From the NCBI GenBank assembly GCA_028279945.1, contig JANQMT010000049.1, forward strand, positions 1 to 45,668: 45,668 bases of DNA, written 5' to 3'. This DNA comes from JAKSCF01 sp028279945. GTDB lineage: Bacteria > Bacillota > Clostridia > Peptostreptococcales > JAAYPU01. The notes under the pieces are model-generated. The model saw nothing but the letters and a program-made list of their open reading frames with translations. It had not been told where the DNA came from and made no database searches. Positions 25,334 to 33,632 of this stretch are shown in pieces; positions within the stretch are counted from its first letter, which is position 1; the number at the start of each line of letters is the position of its first letter. The position numbers and the translations under genes were made by a program.

Positions 25334-26821
25334 ATGAACACTTATATCCAATTAAATGATAGAGACAATACCATTATTGCGTTAAAGCCAATATCTAAAG
25401 AGAGTAGAATAAAGATTAAAGATACCCTTATCAAGGTCCAAGATGATATTCCGCAGGCCCATAAAATAGCTCTGGAGGATATTAAAAAAGGGGAGCACGT
25501 TATTAAATACGGTATGCCTATTGGTAAAGCGACACATAATATAATGGCGGGCCAGCACGTTCATACTCACAATGTAGCAACAGAATTATCCGATATTACA
25601 GAGTACCAATATGTTCAGCAGTTTGAAAAGATTTCTGTCAAAAGCAAAAAAGAGAAAATAAAGATTTATAGAAGAAAAAATGGTGAAGTAGGCATAAGAA
25701 ATGAACTATGGATTGTTCCTACTGTAGGCTGTGTAAATGCTACTGCTAATCAAATCATAGAAGCGTTTAAAAAAAGTTATGATCTGTCTCATATAGATGG
25801 TGTATTTGCATTTCCACATCCATATGGGTGTTCTCAAATGGGTGATGACCATGAAAATACAAAAAAAGCGCTTCAAGGGATTGTTAAGCATCCCAATGCC
25901 GGAGGCGTGTTAGTACTGGGATTAGGCTGTGAAAATAATCAAATCCAAGCCTTTAAAGAAACTCTGGGTTCATATGATGAGGATAGAGTGGCTTTTTTGA
26001 ATAGTCAAGACGTCAAAGACGAAACTCAAGAAGGTGTAAAAATTTTAACCAGCCTATACAACCAAATGAAAGAGGATCAAAGAGAAGAGGGATCTATTTC
26101 AGAATTAAAGATAGGTTTAGAATGTGGAGGATCTGACGGACTCTCCGGGATTACTGCTAATCCTTTATTAGGTTTTTTTTCAGATTATATGGTGGCACAT
26201 GGTGGAACAACTGTCTTGACAGAGGTGCCTGAGATGTTTGGTGCAGAAACCATTTTAATGGGCAGAGCAAAAGACGAAGCAACCTATCATAAAATTGTAG
26301 AGATGGTGAATGGGTTTAAAAAATATTATAAAGATCATGGGCAAACCATATATGAAAATCCTTCACCGGGTAATAAAAAAGGCGGTATTACAACACTGGA
26401 AGATAAATCATTAGGATGTACTCAAAAAGCCGGTCATTCCAAAGTAGTTGATGTATTAAAATATGGAGAACCATTAAAAGAAAAAGGCGTTAATCTATTA
26501 ACTGCTCCCGGCAATGACTTGGTTGCAACAACAGCACTGGGAGCTTCAGGTTGTCATCTTGTATTATTTACCACAGGCAGGGGCACGCCATTTGGCGGAT
26601 TTATCCCTACGGTTAAGATATCGTCCAATAACGAATTAGCAGAGAAAAAAGAAAACTGGATTGACTTTAATGCAGGTCAACTGGTGGATGGTAAGCGTAT
26701 GGAGCTGCTGCTTGAAGAATTTATTTATCTTGTGGTTGAAATTGTAAATGGTAAAAAAACACGAAATGAAACCAATAATTTTAGAGAAATCGCTATCTTT
26801 AAATCTGGCGTTATATTATAA
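25334..26821 (+). CDS. uxaA: Altronate dehydratase
   Basis: 495 residues, the length of fused UxaA. The N-terminal SAF domain (about 1-95, with GEHVIKYGMPIGKATHNIMAGQ) is followed by the catalytic domain (RRKNGEVGIRNELWIVPTVGCVNATAN, then GGSDGLSGITANPLLG and the PGNDLVATTALGASGCHL block). It removes water from D-altronate to give 2-keto-3-deoxy-D-gluconate, using Fe2+ or a related metal. It closes the UxaB-UxaA step pair, and is followed by a terminator. The KDG kinase and aldolase needed next are not in the window. Confidence 0.93.
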   Translation: MNTYIQLNDRDNTIIALKPISKESRIKIKDTLIKVQDDIPQAHKIALEDIKKGEHVIKYGMPIGKATHNIMAGQHVHTHNVATELSDITEYQYVQQFEKISVKSKKEKIKIYRRKNGEVGIRNELWIVPTVGCVNATANQIIEAFKKSYDLSHIDGVFAFPHPYGCSQMGDDHENTKKALQGIVKHPNAGGVLVLGLGCENNQIQAFKETLGSYDEDRVAFLNSQDVKDETQEGVKILTSLYNQMKEDQREEGSISELKIGLECGGSDGLSGITANPLLGFFSDYMVAHGGTTVLTEVPEMFGAETILMGRAKDEATYHKIVEMVNGFKKYYKDHGQTIYENPSPGNKKGGITTLEDKSLGCTQKAGHSKVVDVLKYGEPLKEKGVNLLTAPGNDLVATTALGASGCHLVLFTTGRGTPFGGFIPTVKISSNNELAEKKENWIDFNAGQLVDGKRMELLLEEFIYLVVEIVNGKKTRNETNNFREIAIFKSGVIL

Positions 26822-26850
26822 TAACATTTAGAAATTAGATGATAAAAAGA

Positions 26851-26881
26851 AGCAGCCAGAGAAAAGCTTTGGCTGTTTTTT
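26851..26881 (+). terminator. Intrinsic terminator after uxaA
   Basis: Stem CAGCCAGAG / CTTTGGCTG with one mismatch and a short A-rich loop, followed by a run of seven T. It ends the TRAP-uxaA transcript before the regulator gene. Confidence 0.8.
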
Positions 26882-26909
26882 GACATAGATATTCATATTT
26901 CATTATTAT
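26880..26909 (+). promoter_or_regulatory. Promoter of the GntR regulator gene
   Basis: TTGACA (26880-26885) starts in the T tract of the terminator; TATTAT (26904-26909) follows after 18 bases. A second -10 option, TATAAT at 26909, is too far from this -35. The regulator therefore has its own transcript. Confidence 0.5.
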
Positions 26910-26948
26910 ATAATATATAGATAGAGCTATTCCTAGGAGGAGTGTTAT

Positions 26949-27608
26949 ATGGCAAATAAAAAAGGAGAAAAGGTGGATTTAAAACAAAAAGCATATTTTT
27001 ATATAAAAGAGAAAATAATAACAGGTGAGTATGAACCAGGTCAAGACATCTCGGAAGAAGAATTGCAAAACGAAATGAACATTAGCAGAACGCCTGTTAG
27101 AGAGGCTCTTATGAGACTGGAAACAGAAAGGTTAATATCAATTTTTCCACGTAAAGGGATATTTGTTTCAAGTATTACTCAAAAGATGATAAAAAATGTA
27201 TTTCAAATTAGAAAAATGATTGAACCACAAGTGATTCGAATTGTTGGAAAAAATATTTCAAAAGAATGGCTTAACGAAATAAAAGATAAATTTAATGCAA
27301 CATTTGAAGATCTGTCCAAAGATGAAACTGCAGATTACTATGTTAATTTAGATAAGGAATTTCACTCCTACCTCATTAATGCTTGTGACAACCAGTACCT
27401 TGTGAATGTGATGAATAATATATTTGACCAAAATCAAAGAATGAGATACCAGACCTATGATTTTGATGAAAGAGATATTGCCACAAAGTCAGAGCATATC
27501 ATGATTATAGATGCACTGCTTGAAGAAGACATTGATAAAGCTGAAGCGTTAATGATCGAACATATCCAAAATGCTCAGGAAGTATCGTTAAGGTATATCA
27601 TGATATAG
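26949..27608 (+). CDS. GntR-family transcriptional regulator with FCD domain
   Basis: 219 residues. An N-terminal winged helix (about 10-75, with EEELQNEMNISRTPVREALMRLE as the recognition region) is followed by a helical FCD ligand-binding domain (about 80-215), in which an Asp and His residues usually bind a metal and an organic acid. Relatives include ExuR, UxuR, KdgR and LgoR, which respond to uronates or aldonates. It is the only regulator near the sugar-acid locus, so it is the likely controller, probably through the inverted repeat at 16935-16953. The AGGAGG site before the ATG is strong. Confidence 0.88.
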   Translation: MANKKGEKVDLKQKAYFYIKEKIITGEYEPGQDISEEELQNEMNISRTPVREALMRLETERLISIFPRKGIFVSSITQKMIKNVFQIRKMIEPQVIRIVGKNISKEWLNEIKDKFNATFEDLSKDETADYYVNLDKEFHSYLINACDNQYLVNVMNNIFDQNQRMRYQTYDFDERDIATKSEHIMIIDALLEEDIDKAEALMIEHIQNAQEVSLRYIMI

Positions 27609-27611
27609 GCC

Positions 27612-27640
27612 TTGACATTAAAATAAATGTTTTATAAAAT
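27612..27640 (+). promoter_or_regulatory. Probable promoter of the T-box-metG transcript
   Basis: TTGACA (27612-27617) and a TATAAAAT -10 region (27633-27640) lie just after the regulator gene and about 60 bases before T-box stem I. Confidence 0.5.
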
Positions 27641-27701
27641 TTAAAAGCAATAGAATATACCCCAGGCTATCATGGAAACTGTGATAAAGGCACAAATATT
27701 T

Positions 27702-27988
27702 TGTAGTTATGATCAATAGTCTGAGAACCAAGGCAATGAAGGGAAGAGTATGTATAGGACATGGTATAGAGAGCTAAGGAGGGTGGAACCTTGGCACAGA
27801 AAATATACAGAACATGGTCCCTGAGCTACTACAGTCGAGTGTTTCACAACCCGGCATAAGGCTGTAGCGGAAAATAATCCGTTATCATAGTTAAGAGAGT
27901 TTTTTAAGGCTAAATAATATGGCTATTAAAAAACTAATTAGAGTGGTACCGCGAGCTCCTCGTCTCTAAAGACAAGGAGTTTTTTTAG
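27702..27988 (+). promoter_or_regulatory. Methionine T-box riboswitch
   Basis: Stem I is closed by TGTAGT (27702-27707) pairing with ACTACA (27828-27833). The distal GGTGGAACC element is at 27782-27790. The specifier is read as ATG at 27814-27816 in gaacATGgtcc, a methionine codon that suits the downstream metG. The T-box sequence AGAGTGGTACCGCG is at 27940-27953, and the competing terminator stem CTCCTCGTCT / AGACAAGGAG with a long T tract at 27956-27988. Uncharged tRNA-Met would stabilise the antiterminator and turn metG on. Confidence 0.92.
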
Positions 27989-28070
27989 TTCTATTTTCGG
28001 CCAAAATCTCAAAAGTTAAACTCTAAAAACGCATAATTAGAGCTGCTGAATGACTTGTTATATAATAAGA

Positions 28071-28182
28071 AGATTTGATGAAGGCTTCACGCATTAGAAG
28101 TGATAAAATGGGTCAATATTTAATAATACTCTTGTATTATGATTTGTGTTGAGAGACATTAGGTATAAAATTTTTATTTTCG
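28071..28182 (+). repeat. Intergenic repeat family A, copy 1
   Basis: About 110 bases nearly identical to 30973-31085 in the same orientation, with roughly a dozen differences. Shared core runs include caatatttaataatactctt, and gttgagagacattaggtata. It lies between the T-box terminator and metG, so every metG transcript carries it in the leader. A related cgttcagcgtgcc tail follows. No reading frame is seen. Confidence 0.85.
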
Positions 28183-28224
28183 TTCAGCGTGCCAAAATAA
28201 ACTTAACCCCGGAGGTGTTATAAA

Positions 28225-30156
28225 ATGAACAAAGAAAAATATTACATTACGACGGCCATTGCATATACATCAGGTAAACCTCACGTCGGAAATACATATG
28301 AAATCGTATTAGCAGATAGTATTGCGAGATATAAGAGGCTTACCGGATATGATGTATATTTTATGACCGGTACAGATGAACATGGACAAAAAATTCAAAC
28401 AAAAGCTCAGGAAAAAGGGAAAGAACCAAAAGAATTTGTTGATGATGTTGCAGCAGAAATCAAAAGAATATGGGATCTAATGAATACCAGTTACAATAAA
28501 TTCATTAGAACAACAGATGAAGATCATATTGCAACGGTTCAAAAAATATTCAAAAAGCTTTACGATCAAGGCGATATCTATAAAGGGGAATATGAAGGCC
28601 TGTATTGTACGCCGTGTGAGTCTTTTTTTACTGAATCACAATTAGTAGAGGGTAAATGTCCCGACTGTGGCAGAGAAGTAAAAAAAGCCAATGAAGAGGC
28701 CTACTTCTTTAAATTAAGTAAATATGAAAAACAGCTGATTGATCATATTGAAACCCATCCGGAATTCATTCAACCGGAATCCAGAAAAAATGAGATGATC
28801 AATAATTTTCTAAAACCGGGTTTACAGGATCTCTGTGTTTCCAGAACATCATTTGATTGGGGTGTTCCTGTCACATTTGATAACAAGCATGTCGTCTATG
28901 TATGGATTGATGCATTAAGTAACTATATAACAGGCATTGGATATGATCCGGATGGTCATCACGGTGAATTATATAAAAAATATTGGCCGGCAAATGTTCA
29001 TCTTATCGGTAAGGACATTTTAAGATTCCATACCATTTATTGGCCTATTATGCTAATGGCTTTAGGAGCAGAATTGCCTAAACAAGTATTTGGTCATCCT
29101 TGGTTATTGGTGGGAGAAGGAAAAATGAGCAAGTCTAAGGGTAATGTCATCTATGCAGATGAATTGGTTGAGCATTTCGGTGTCGATGCAGTGCGTTATT
29201 ACCTGCTTCATGAAATGCCTTTTGCCCAAGACGGTACCATCACTCATGAACTGCTCATAGAGAGAATCAATTCAGATTTAGCAAACATTCTTGGAAATCT
29301 TGTTAACAGAACCATCACCATGGTTAAAAAATACTTTGATGGTATCATTCAAGCGCCTGACAAAAAAGAAGAACTTGATAATGAATTAATCAACTTAGCA
29401 CTGGAAACGCCAAATAAAGTAGAAGATAGGATGAAAGAACTTAAAGTAACGGATGCGATAGATGAAATCATTACATTGCTTAGGAGAAGTAATAAATATA
29501 TCGATGAAACCATGCCTTGGGTTCTTGGAAAGGATGAAAGCCAGAAAGATCGATTAGCAACGGTTTTATATAATCTATTAGAGTCCATTCGTTTCTCAGC
29601 TGTGCTTCTATCTCCTTTTATGCCTGAGACGGCAGAGAGCATTTTTAGACAGTTAAATACAGATAAAAAAGATTGGTCATCCTTGTCTTCATTTGATGGC
29701 ATGGTATCAGGTCAAAGCGTAGGAAAGGCTGAAATACTGTTCGCAAGGATAGACATGGCTAAAAAGTTAGAAGAAATAGAGAGCAAGCAGCAGCCCAAAA
29801 AGAAAGTAGAAAAAGAAAATAAAGAGGAAGTAACCAAAGATTATATTACCATCGAAGACTTCGACAAAATAGACTTAAGAGTCGGAGAAATCATAGATTG
29901 TAAAAAACATCCAAAAGCAGATAAGCTTTTAGTTTCCAGTGTCAAAGTAGGGGAAGAAACAAGACAAATTGTTTCCGGCGTCGCTAAATTCTATACACCC
30001 GGAGAAATGATAGGTAAAAAAGTTATTGTCGTAGCCAACCTGAAGCCTATAAAATTAAGAGGTGAAGAATCTAAAGGTATGATTTTATTTGCTGACAACG
30101 GCGAAAGATTAGAATTCGTACTAACCGATGCCCCAAGTGGAGAAAAAGTAAGATAG
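28225..30156 (+). CDS. metG: Methionyl-tRNA synthetase
   Basis: 643 residues. It charges tRNA-Met. The class I HIGH motif appears as PHVGNTYE near residue 20, KMSKS is at 300-304, and the zinc knuckle uses C128 and C131 (CTPC) with a second CPDC pair near 146. A DALxRY-type anticodon domain follows (to about 500), then a Lys/Glu linker and a C-terminal tRNA-binding domain (about 540-643, DFDKIDLRVGEI) of the EMAPII/Trbp111 type that makes the enzyme a dimer. It is controlled by the T-box upstream. Confidence 0.96.
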   Translation: MNKEKYYITTAIAYTSGKPHVGNTYEIVLADSIARYKRLTGYDVYFMTGTDEHGQKIQTKAQEKGKEPKEFVDDVAAEIKRIWDLMNTSYNKFIRTTDEDHIATVQKIFKKLYDQGDIYKGEYEGLYCTPCESFFTESQLVEGKCPDCGREVKKANEEAYFFKLSKYEKQLIDHIETHPEFIQPESRKNEMINNFLKPGLQDLCVSRTSFDWGVPVTFDNKHVVYVWIDALSNYITGIGYDPDGHHGELYKKYWPANVHLIGKDILRFHTIYWPIMLMALGAELPKQVFGHPWLLVGEGKMSKSKGNVIYADELVEHFGVDAVRYYLLHEMPFAQDGTITHELLIERINSDLANILGNLVNRTITMVKKYFDGIIQAPDKKEELDNELINLALETPNKVEDRMKELKVTDAIDEIITLLRRSNKYIDETMPWVLGKDESQKDRLATVLYNLLESIRFSAVLLSPFMPETAESIFRQLNTDKKDWSSLSSFDGMVSGQSVGKAEILFARIDMAKKLEEIESKQQPKKKVEKENKEEVTKDYITIEDFDKIDLRVGEIIDCKKHPKADKLLVSSVKVGEETRQIVSGVAKFYTPGEMIGKKVIVVANLKPIKLRGEESKGMILFADNGERLEFVLTDAPSGEKVR

Positions 30157-30168
30157 AGGAGTAACAAT

Positions 30169-30936
30169 ATGCTATTTGATTCACATGCTCACATGTATTC
30201 AGTTAAATTTGATAAAGATAGAGATGAAGTCTTTAAAAGAATCCAAGAAGCAGGTGTAAAGTACATTTTAAATGCCGGTGCGGACCTGGAAACATCTATG
30301 AAAGCCATAGATTTTGCACGAAGATATGATATGTTTTATGCGTCTGTAGGATGCCATCCTCATGATGTAAAAGAATTGGACGATGAAACCTTATTACTTT
30401 TTAAAGGGCTGGCTAAAAAGCCAAAGGTTTGTGCTATAGGTGAAATTGGATTGGACTATTATTATGACCATTCACCTAGAGATGTACAACAATATTGGTT
30501 TAGAAAGCAAATTCAGCTGGCCCATGAGGTCAACATGCCTATTATCATTCATGACCGTGATGCCAATGAGGATACTTTTAGAATACTCAGGGAAGAAAAT
30601 GCGTTTGATTTAGGTGTGGTGATGCATTGTTTCTCAGGCAGTGCGGAGCTTGCAAAGCAATATGTGAAGCTTGGTGCTAATATCTCAATCGCAGGGACAG
30701 TAACCTTTAAAAACGCAAGAAAAGTAAAAGAAGTCGTTGAGGCAGTACCTATTGAGCATTTATTCATAGAAACCGATGCACCTTATTTAACACCGGAACC
30801 TTTTAGAGGCAAGCGTAATGAGTCTACTAATGTTCAATATGTAGCAGAAAAAATTGCTGAGATAAAAGGGATGAGCTATGAGGAAGTTGCTGAGATAACA
30901 ACTGAGAATGCTAAAAAATTTTTTCATATTAAGTAG
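30169..30936 (+). CDS. tatD: TatD family metal-dependent hydrolase
   Basis: 255 residues, normal for TatD/YcfH. A TIM-barrel metal-dependent DNase: H6 and H8 (DSHAH), the GEIGLDYYY glutamate, MPIIIHDRDA histidine, VMHCFSG and the ETDAPYLTPEP aspartate are the metal and catalytic positions. Members trim DNA 3' ends. It follows metG by 12 bases, the conserved metG-tatD order of Firmicutes (often followed by rnmV and ksgA, which are missing here). Confidence 0.92.
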   Translation: MLFDSHAHMYSVKFDKDRDEVFKRIQEAGVKYILNAGADLETSMKAIDFARRYDMFYASVGCHPHDVKELDDETLLLFKGLAKKPKVCAIGEIGLDYYYDHSPRDVQQYWFRKQIQLAHEVNMPIIIHDRDANEDTFRILREENAFDLGVVMHCFSGSAELAKQYVKLGANISIAGTVTFKNARKVKEVVEAVPIEHLFIETDAPYLTPEPFRGKRNESTNVQYVAEKIAEIKGMSYEEVAEITTENAKKFFHIK

Positions 30937-30972
30937 GGGTAGCTTAATGGTGCCATATTAATTGCAATTAGA

Positions 30973-31085
30973 ACATTTGATGGAGCTTCACTCATTAGGA
31001 GTGCGTAAAAAATGGTCAATATTTAATAATACTCTTGAATTATGATTTGCGTTGAGAGACATTAGGTATAAAATTTTCATTACGA
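30973..31085 (+). repeat. Intergenic repeat family A, copy 2
   Basis: Second copy of the element at 28071-28182, directly repeated. The two copies bracket metG-tatD. Only substitutions and one- or two-base gaps separate them. Confidence 0.85.
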
Positions 31086-31091
31086 AATAAA

Positions 31092-31180
31092 CAACTGAAA
31101 AACTCTTATCAAATCTAAGATTGGAGAGTTTCTGTATGAGACCTGCTACGTAATCAAAGATTACTGCTAGGGCTTCAAAG
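31092..31180 (-). repeat. Intergenic repeat family B, inverted copy
   Basis: The reverse complement of this stretch matches 44539-44626: tttgaagccctagc, a GTAATC-TTT-GATTAC palindrome, gtagcaggtctcatacagaaact, and then the hairpin with the caatct/gattt arms and agagtttttcagtt. It therefore lies in opposite orientation to the copies after the fumarase gene. Confidence 0.85.
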
Positions 31181-31211
31181 GGAGATTAATTTTATGCATA
31201 CTAAAATAAGA

Positions 31212-31333
31212 CGGACAGTGTCCTAAACCTCTTCCAAATATTTGAACCCTTTGGTTTTAATTCCGTTGCTCTCCATTAAAACTGTATTTCTTCATTACAA
31301 ATTATATACCAAATATCTCCTGTAGTTAATAAT
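31212..31333 (+). repeat. Intergenic repeat family C, copy 2
   Basis: Diverged copy of 48-155. The closest part is caaattatatac (31299 region) followed by aaatatctcctgtagt. Together with the family A and B copies just upstream and the 15-base motif at 31343-31357, it fills nearly the whole 30937-31490 gap; no gene is seen in that gap. Confidence 0.6.
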
Positions 31334-31342
31334 ATGTATTCG

Positions 31343-31357
31343 TTCAGCAAGCCCTAA
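31343..31357 (+). repeat. Short shared intergenic motif, second copy
   Basis: Identical to the 15 bases at 15089-15103 (ttcagcaagccctaa). It directly follows the family C repeat. Confidence 0.5.
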
Positions 31358-31490
31358 GTAAATACTTTTGTAACATTCCTAAGATGGCATTTTCTATTAT
31401 ATAAAAAGAAAAAGTGACTATTATTTGTAAGGAGATATAATATAAGATAGTATATACCTAGAAGTATTAAAAATATGGGAGGAATGTTTC

Positions 31491-32480
31491 ATGAGGTTAC
31501 CAAATCATATCCGGCTTGCCAATACCCCTACGGCTATTGACAGACTGGATAGACTTTCAGCTCAGTTGAAGGGCCCAAGGATTTATGTGAAACGAGACGA
31601 TCAAACAGGTAGTGAAGTATCCGGAAATAAAGTAAGAAAGCTGGAATTTGCAGTTCAAGAAGCACTAGATCAAAACTGTGATACGCTAATTACATGCGGG
31701 GGTATACAATCTAATCATGCAAGAGCGACTGCTGCTGTAGCAGCAAAGCTGGGGATGTCATCATACCTTGTATTAAACAGTCAAGGACAAGAGGATATAG
31801 ATGGGAATTTTTTTTTAGACCGCCTCTTTGGTGCCAATATCCGGTTGATCACACCTAAAGAATTTGAAGAAAACCGAATGGGCATTATGGAAGATATTAA
31901 AGAAAAACTGGCAAAAGAAAATAAAAAGGCATATATCATACCATTAGGAGCCTCTAATGGTATTGGGACTTTTGGGTATTTTAAAGCGATGGATGAAATC
32001 ATATTACAAGAAAAAGAAATGCAAATCCAATTTGATGCCATCTGTATTTCAGTAGGATCGGGAGGAACATATGCAGGGCTTTCTCTTGCAAGCAAATTAT
32101 TAAACCATCAAGCAAAAATATATGGTTTTAACGTTAGTAGCGATGCGGTATATTTTAGAAATCAGATTGAATCCATACTCTATGAAGCTTGTGATTACCT
32201 AGACTGTTCTGTGGAGATCGATAAAAATGACATCCATATAATAGATGGTTATGTTGGGAAAGGATATGCCGTCAGCCAACCTCATGAACTGGAGTTTATT
32301 AAAGAAATAGCACAGTTAGAGGGTTTTATCCTAGACCCTGTTTATACGGGTAAAGGCTTTTATGGGATGGTTAATGAAATTAAGAAAGGCACTCTAAGTC
32401 ACCATAAAAATATATTGTTTATCCATACCGGCGGTATGTTTGGTGTATTTCCCCAAAAAAATCTTTTTTCATTTGAATAA
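31491..32480 (+). CDS. dcyD: D-cysteine desulfhydrase-like PLP enzyme
   Basis: 329 residues, fold type II PLP enzyme of the D-cysteine desulfhydrase/ACC deaminase family. The KRDDQTGSEVSGNKVRKLEF block holds the PLP lysine (K47 or K50), TCGGIQSNHARATAA is the substrate-carboxylate loop, and SVGSGGTYAGL binds the PLP phosphate. D-cysteine desulfhydrase yields pyruvate, ammonia and H2S; ACC deaminase and L-cysteate or D-serine lyases are alternatives not separable by eye. It starts after a GGGAGG site and is flanked by large gaps, so it is probably transcribed alone. Confidence 0.82.
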   Translation: MRLPNHIRLANTPTAIDRLDRLSAQLKGPRIYVKRDDQTGSEVSGNKVRKLEFAVQEALDQNCDTLITCGGIQSNHARATAAVAAKLGMSSYLVLNSQGQEDIDGNFFLDRLFGANIRLITPKEFEENRMGIMEDIKEKLAKENKKAYIIPLGASNGIGTFGYFKAMDEIILQEKEMQIQFDAICISVGSGGTYAGLSLASKLLNHQAKIYGFNVSSDAVYFRNQIESILYEACDYLDCSVEIDKNDIHIIDGYVGKGYAVSQPHELEFIKEIAQLEGFILDPVYTGKGFYGMVNEIKKGTLSHHKNILFIHTGGMFGVFPQKNLFSFE

Positions 32481-32614
32481 ATATTTGATTTAACAAATTT
32501 CAACTCCGACAATTGACACACATATTTATTATGTGATACCATTGGATTGATTATGAGAATATGCCTAAAATGGCATATTGAAAAAAATATATGACTCCGA
32601 GTTTTGTATACCTG

Positions 32615-32742
32615 TGTCTAATGTGTTAAATAGATATGGTGATAAAACCGGTAGGTGGTATGTTATATTCCTATTGCACACCATCTAAAGGGTATATCCG
32701 GAAACAGATATGCCTCCCATTGTGGAAAGGAGGGTTTAGACA
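32615..32742 (+). promoter_or_regulatory. Probable Moco/Tuco riboswitch
   Basis: A closing stem TGTCTAA (32615-32621) / TTAGACA (32736-32742) encloses several hairpins: TAGAT-at-GGTG with CACC-ATCTA, GTATATC with GATATGC around a ccggaaac loop, and CCTCC with GGAGG around a loop ending in ggaaa. The gcctccc...ggaaaggaggg end and the place before molybdate/tungstate transport genes fit my memory of the Moco RNA class. An intrinsic terminator follows, so ligand binding probably stops transcription. The class call rests on memory and context. Confidence 0.65.
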
Positions 32743-32763
32743 AAAACACGTTTATTTGTTGTG

Positions 32764-32791
32764 CTTACTCTTCTTTTGAGTAAGTTTTTTT
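32764..32791 (+). terminator. Terminator in the modA leader
   Basis: Stem CTTACTC / GAGTAAG with a 7-base loop and a run of seven T, 22 bases after the riboswitch and 36 before the modA start. It is the likely expression platform. Confidence 0.82.
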
Positions 32792-32826
32792 ATTTCTATT
32801 TTTAAGCAAAAGGAGAAATACTGAAA

Positions 32827-33615
32827 ATGTACAATTTAAAAAAGAATCTTGCCCTTTTAATAATAATGATTTTAATAATTATTAATGTGGTTGGTTGTAA
32901 CGCATCTCAAGAACAAGCTTCTAATGAAGGCCCCCAATCTTTAATGGTATTAAGCGGCGCAGGCCTTAGAAAACCTATGGATGAAATAGGTGAAGTTTTT
33001 AAAGAAAAGTATGGAATCGAAATACAGTATACATATGCATCGTCAGCACATAACCTCAGCCAAATTGAATTAAGTCGAGAGGGGGATGTGTACCTTGCTG
33101 GTTCTCTTTATTATTATGAATCAGCTAAAGAAAAAGATCTAGTAGATTTTAAAGAAGATGTTGCATACCATATTCCAATTATAGCTGTTCCCCAAGGAAA
33201 TCCTAAAGGCGTTAAAACATTATCAGATTTTACTAAACCTGGTGTAAAAGTAGTATTAGGAGATCCAAAATCAGCGGCAATAGGCAAAGTGGCAAAAAAA
33301 ATGATAGAAAAAGAAGGTTTGAGAGAGCAAATAGAAAAAAATGTGGTTGCGACTGCGGCAACCGTTAATGAACTGGTTGTTTACATTACCATGAAACAAG
33401 GGGATGCTACAATAATATGGGAAGACAATGTTATGAATATACCGGAAGTTCAGATGATTGAGATACCTGAAGAAAAAAATATGATAAAAACAATCCCAGT
33501 ATGTTTAATTAAAAGTTCAAAACAAAAAGAATTAGCACAAAAATTTATAGATTTTGTTGTATCGGACGAAGGGAAAGGGATTTATAAAAAACATGGGTTT
33601 AAACCCGTTAAATAG
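32827..33615 (+). CDS. modA: Molybdate/tungstate ABC transporter substrate-binding lipoprotein
   Basis: 262 residues. Lipoprotein signal ending in VVGC (lipidated C24), then a ModA-like periplasmic-binding fold: LMVLSGAGLRKPMDEIGEVF at the start, then SSAHNLSQIELSREGDVYLAGS and the C-terminal FIDFVVSDEGKGIYKKHGF. It catches molybdate or tungstate outside the membrane. It lacks the TTTS-type start of TupA. The riboswitch and the adjacent permease and ATPase support the role; which of the two metals is preferred cannot be told. Confidence 0.85.
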   Translation: MYNLKKNLALLIIMILIIINVVGCNASQEQASNEGPQSLMVLSGAGLRKPMDEIGEVFKEKYGIEIQYTYASSAHNLSQIELSREGDVYLAGSLYYYESAKEKDLVDFKEDVAYHIPIIAVPQGNPKGVKTLSDFTKPGVKVVLGDPKSAAIGKVAKKMIEKEGLREQIEKNVVATAATVNELVVYITMKQGDATIIWEDNVMNIPEVQMIEIPEEKNMIKTIPVCLIKSSKQKELAQKFIDFVVSDEGKGIYKKHGFKPVK

Positions 33616-33632
33616 AAAGGTTTGTTTTTAGC

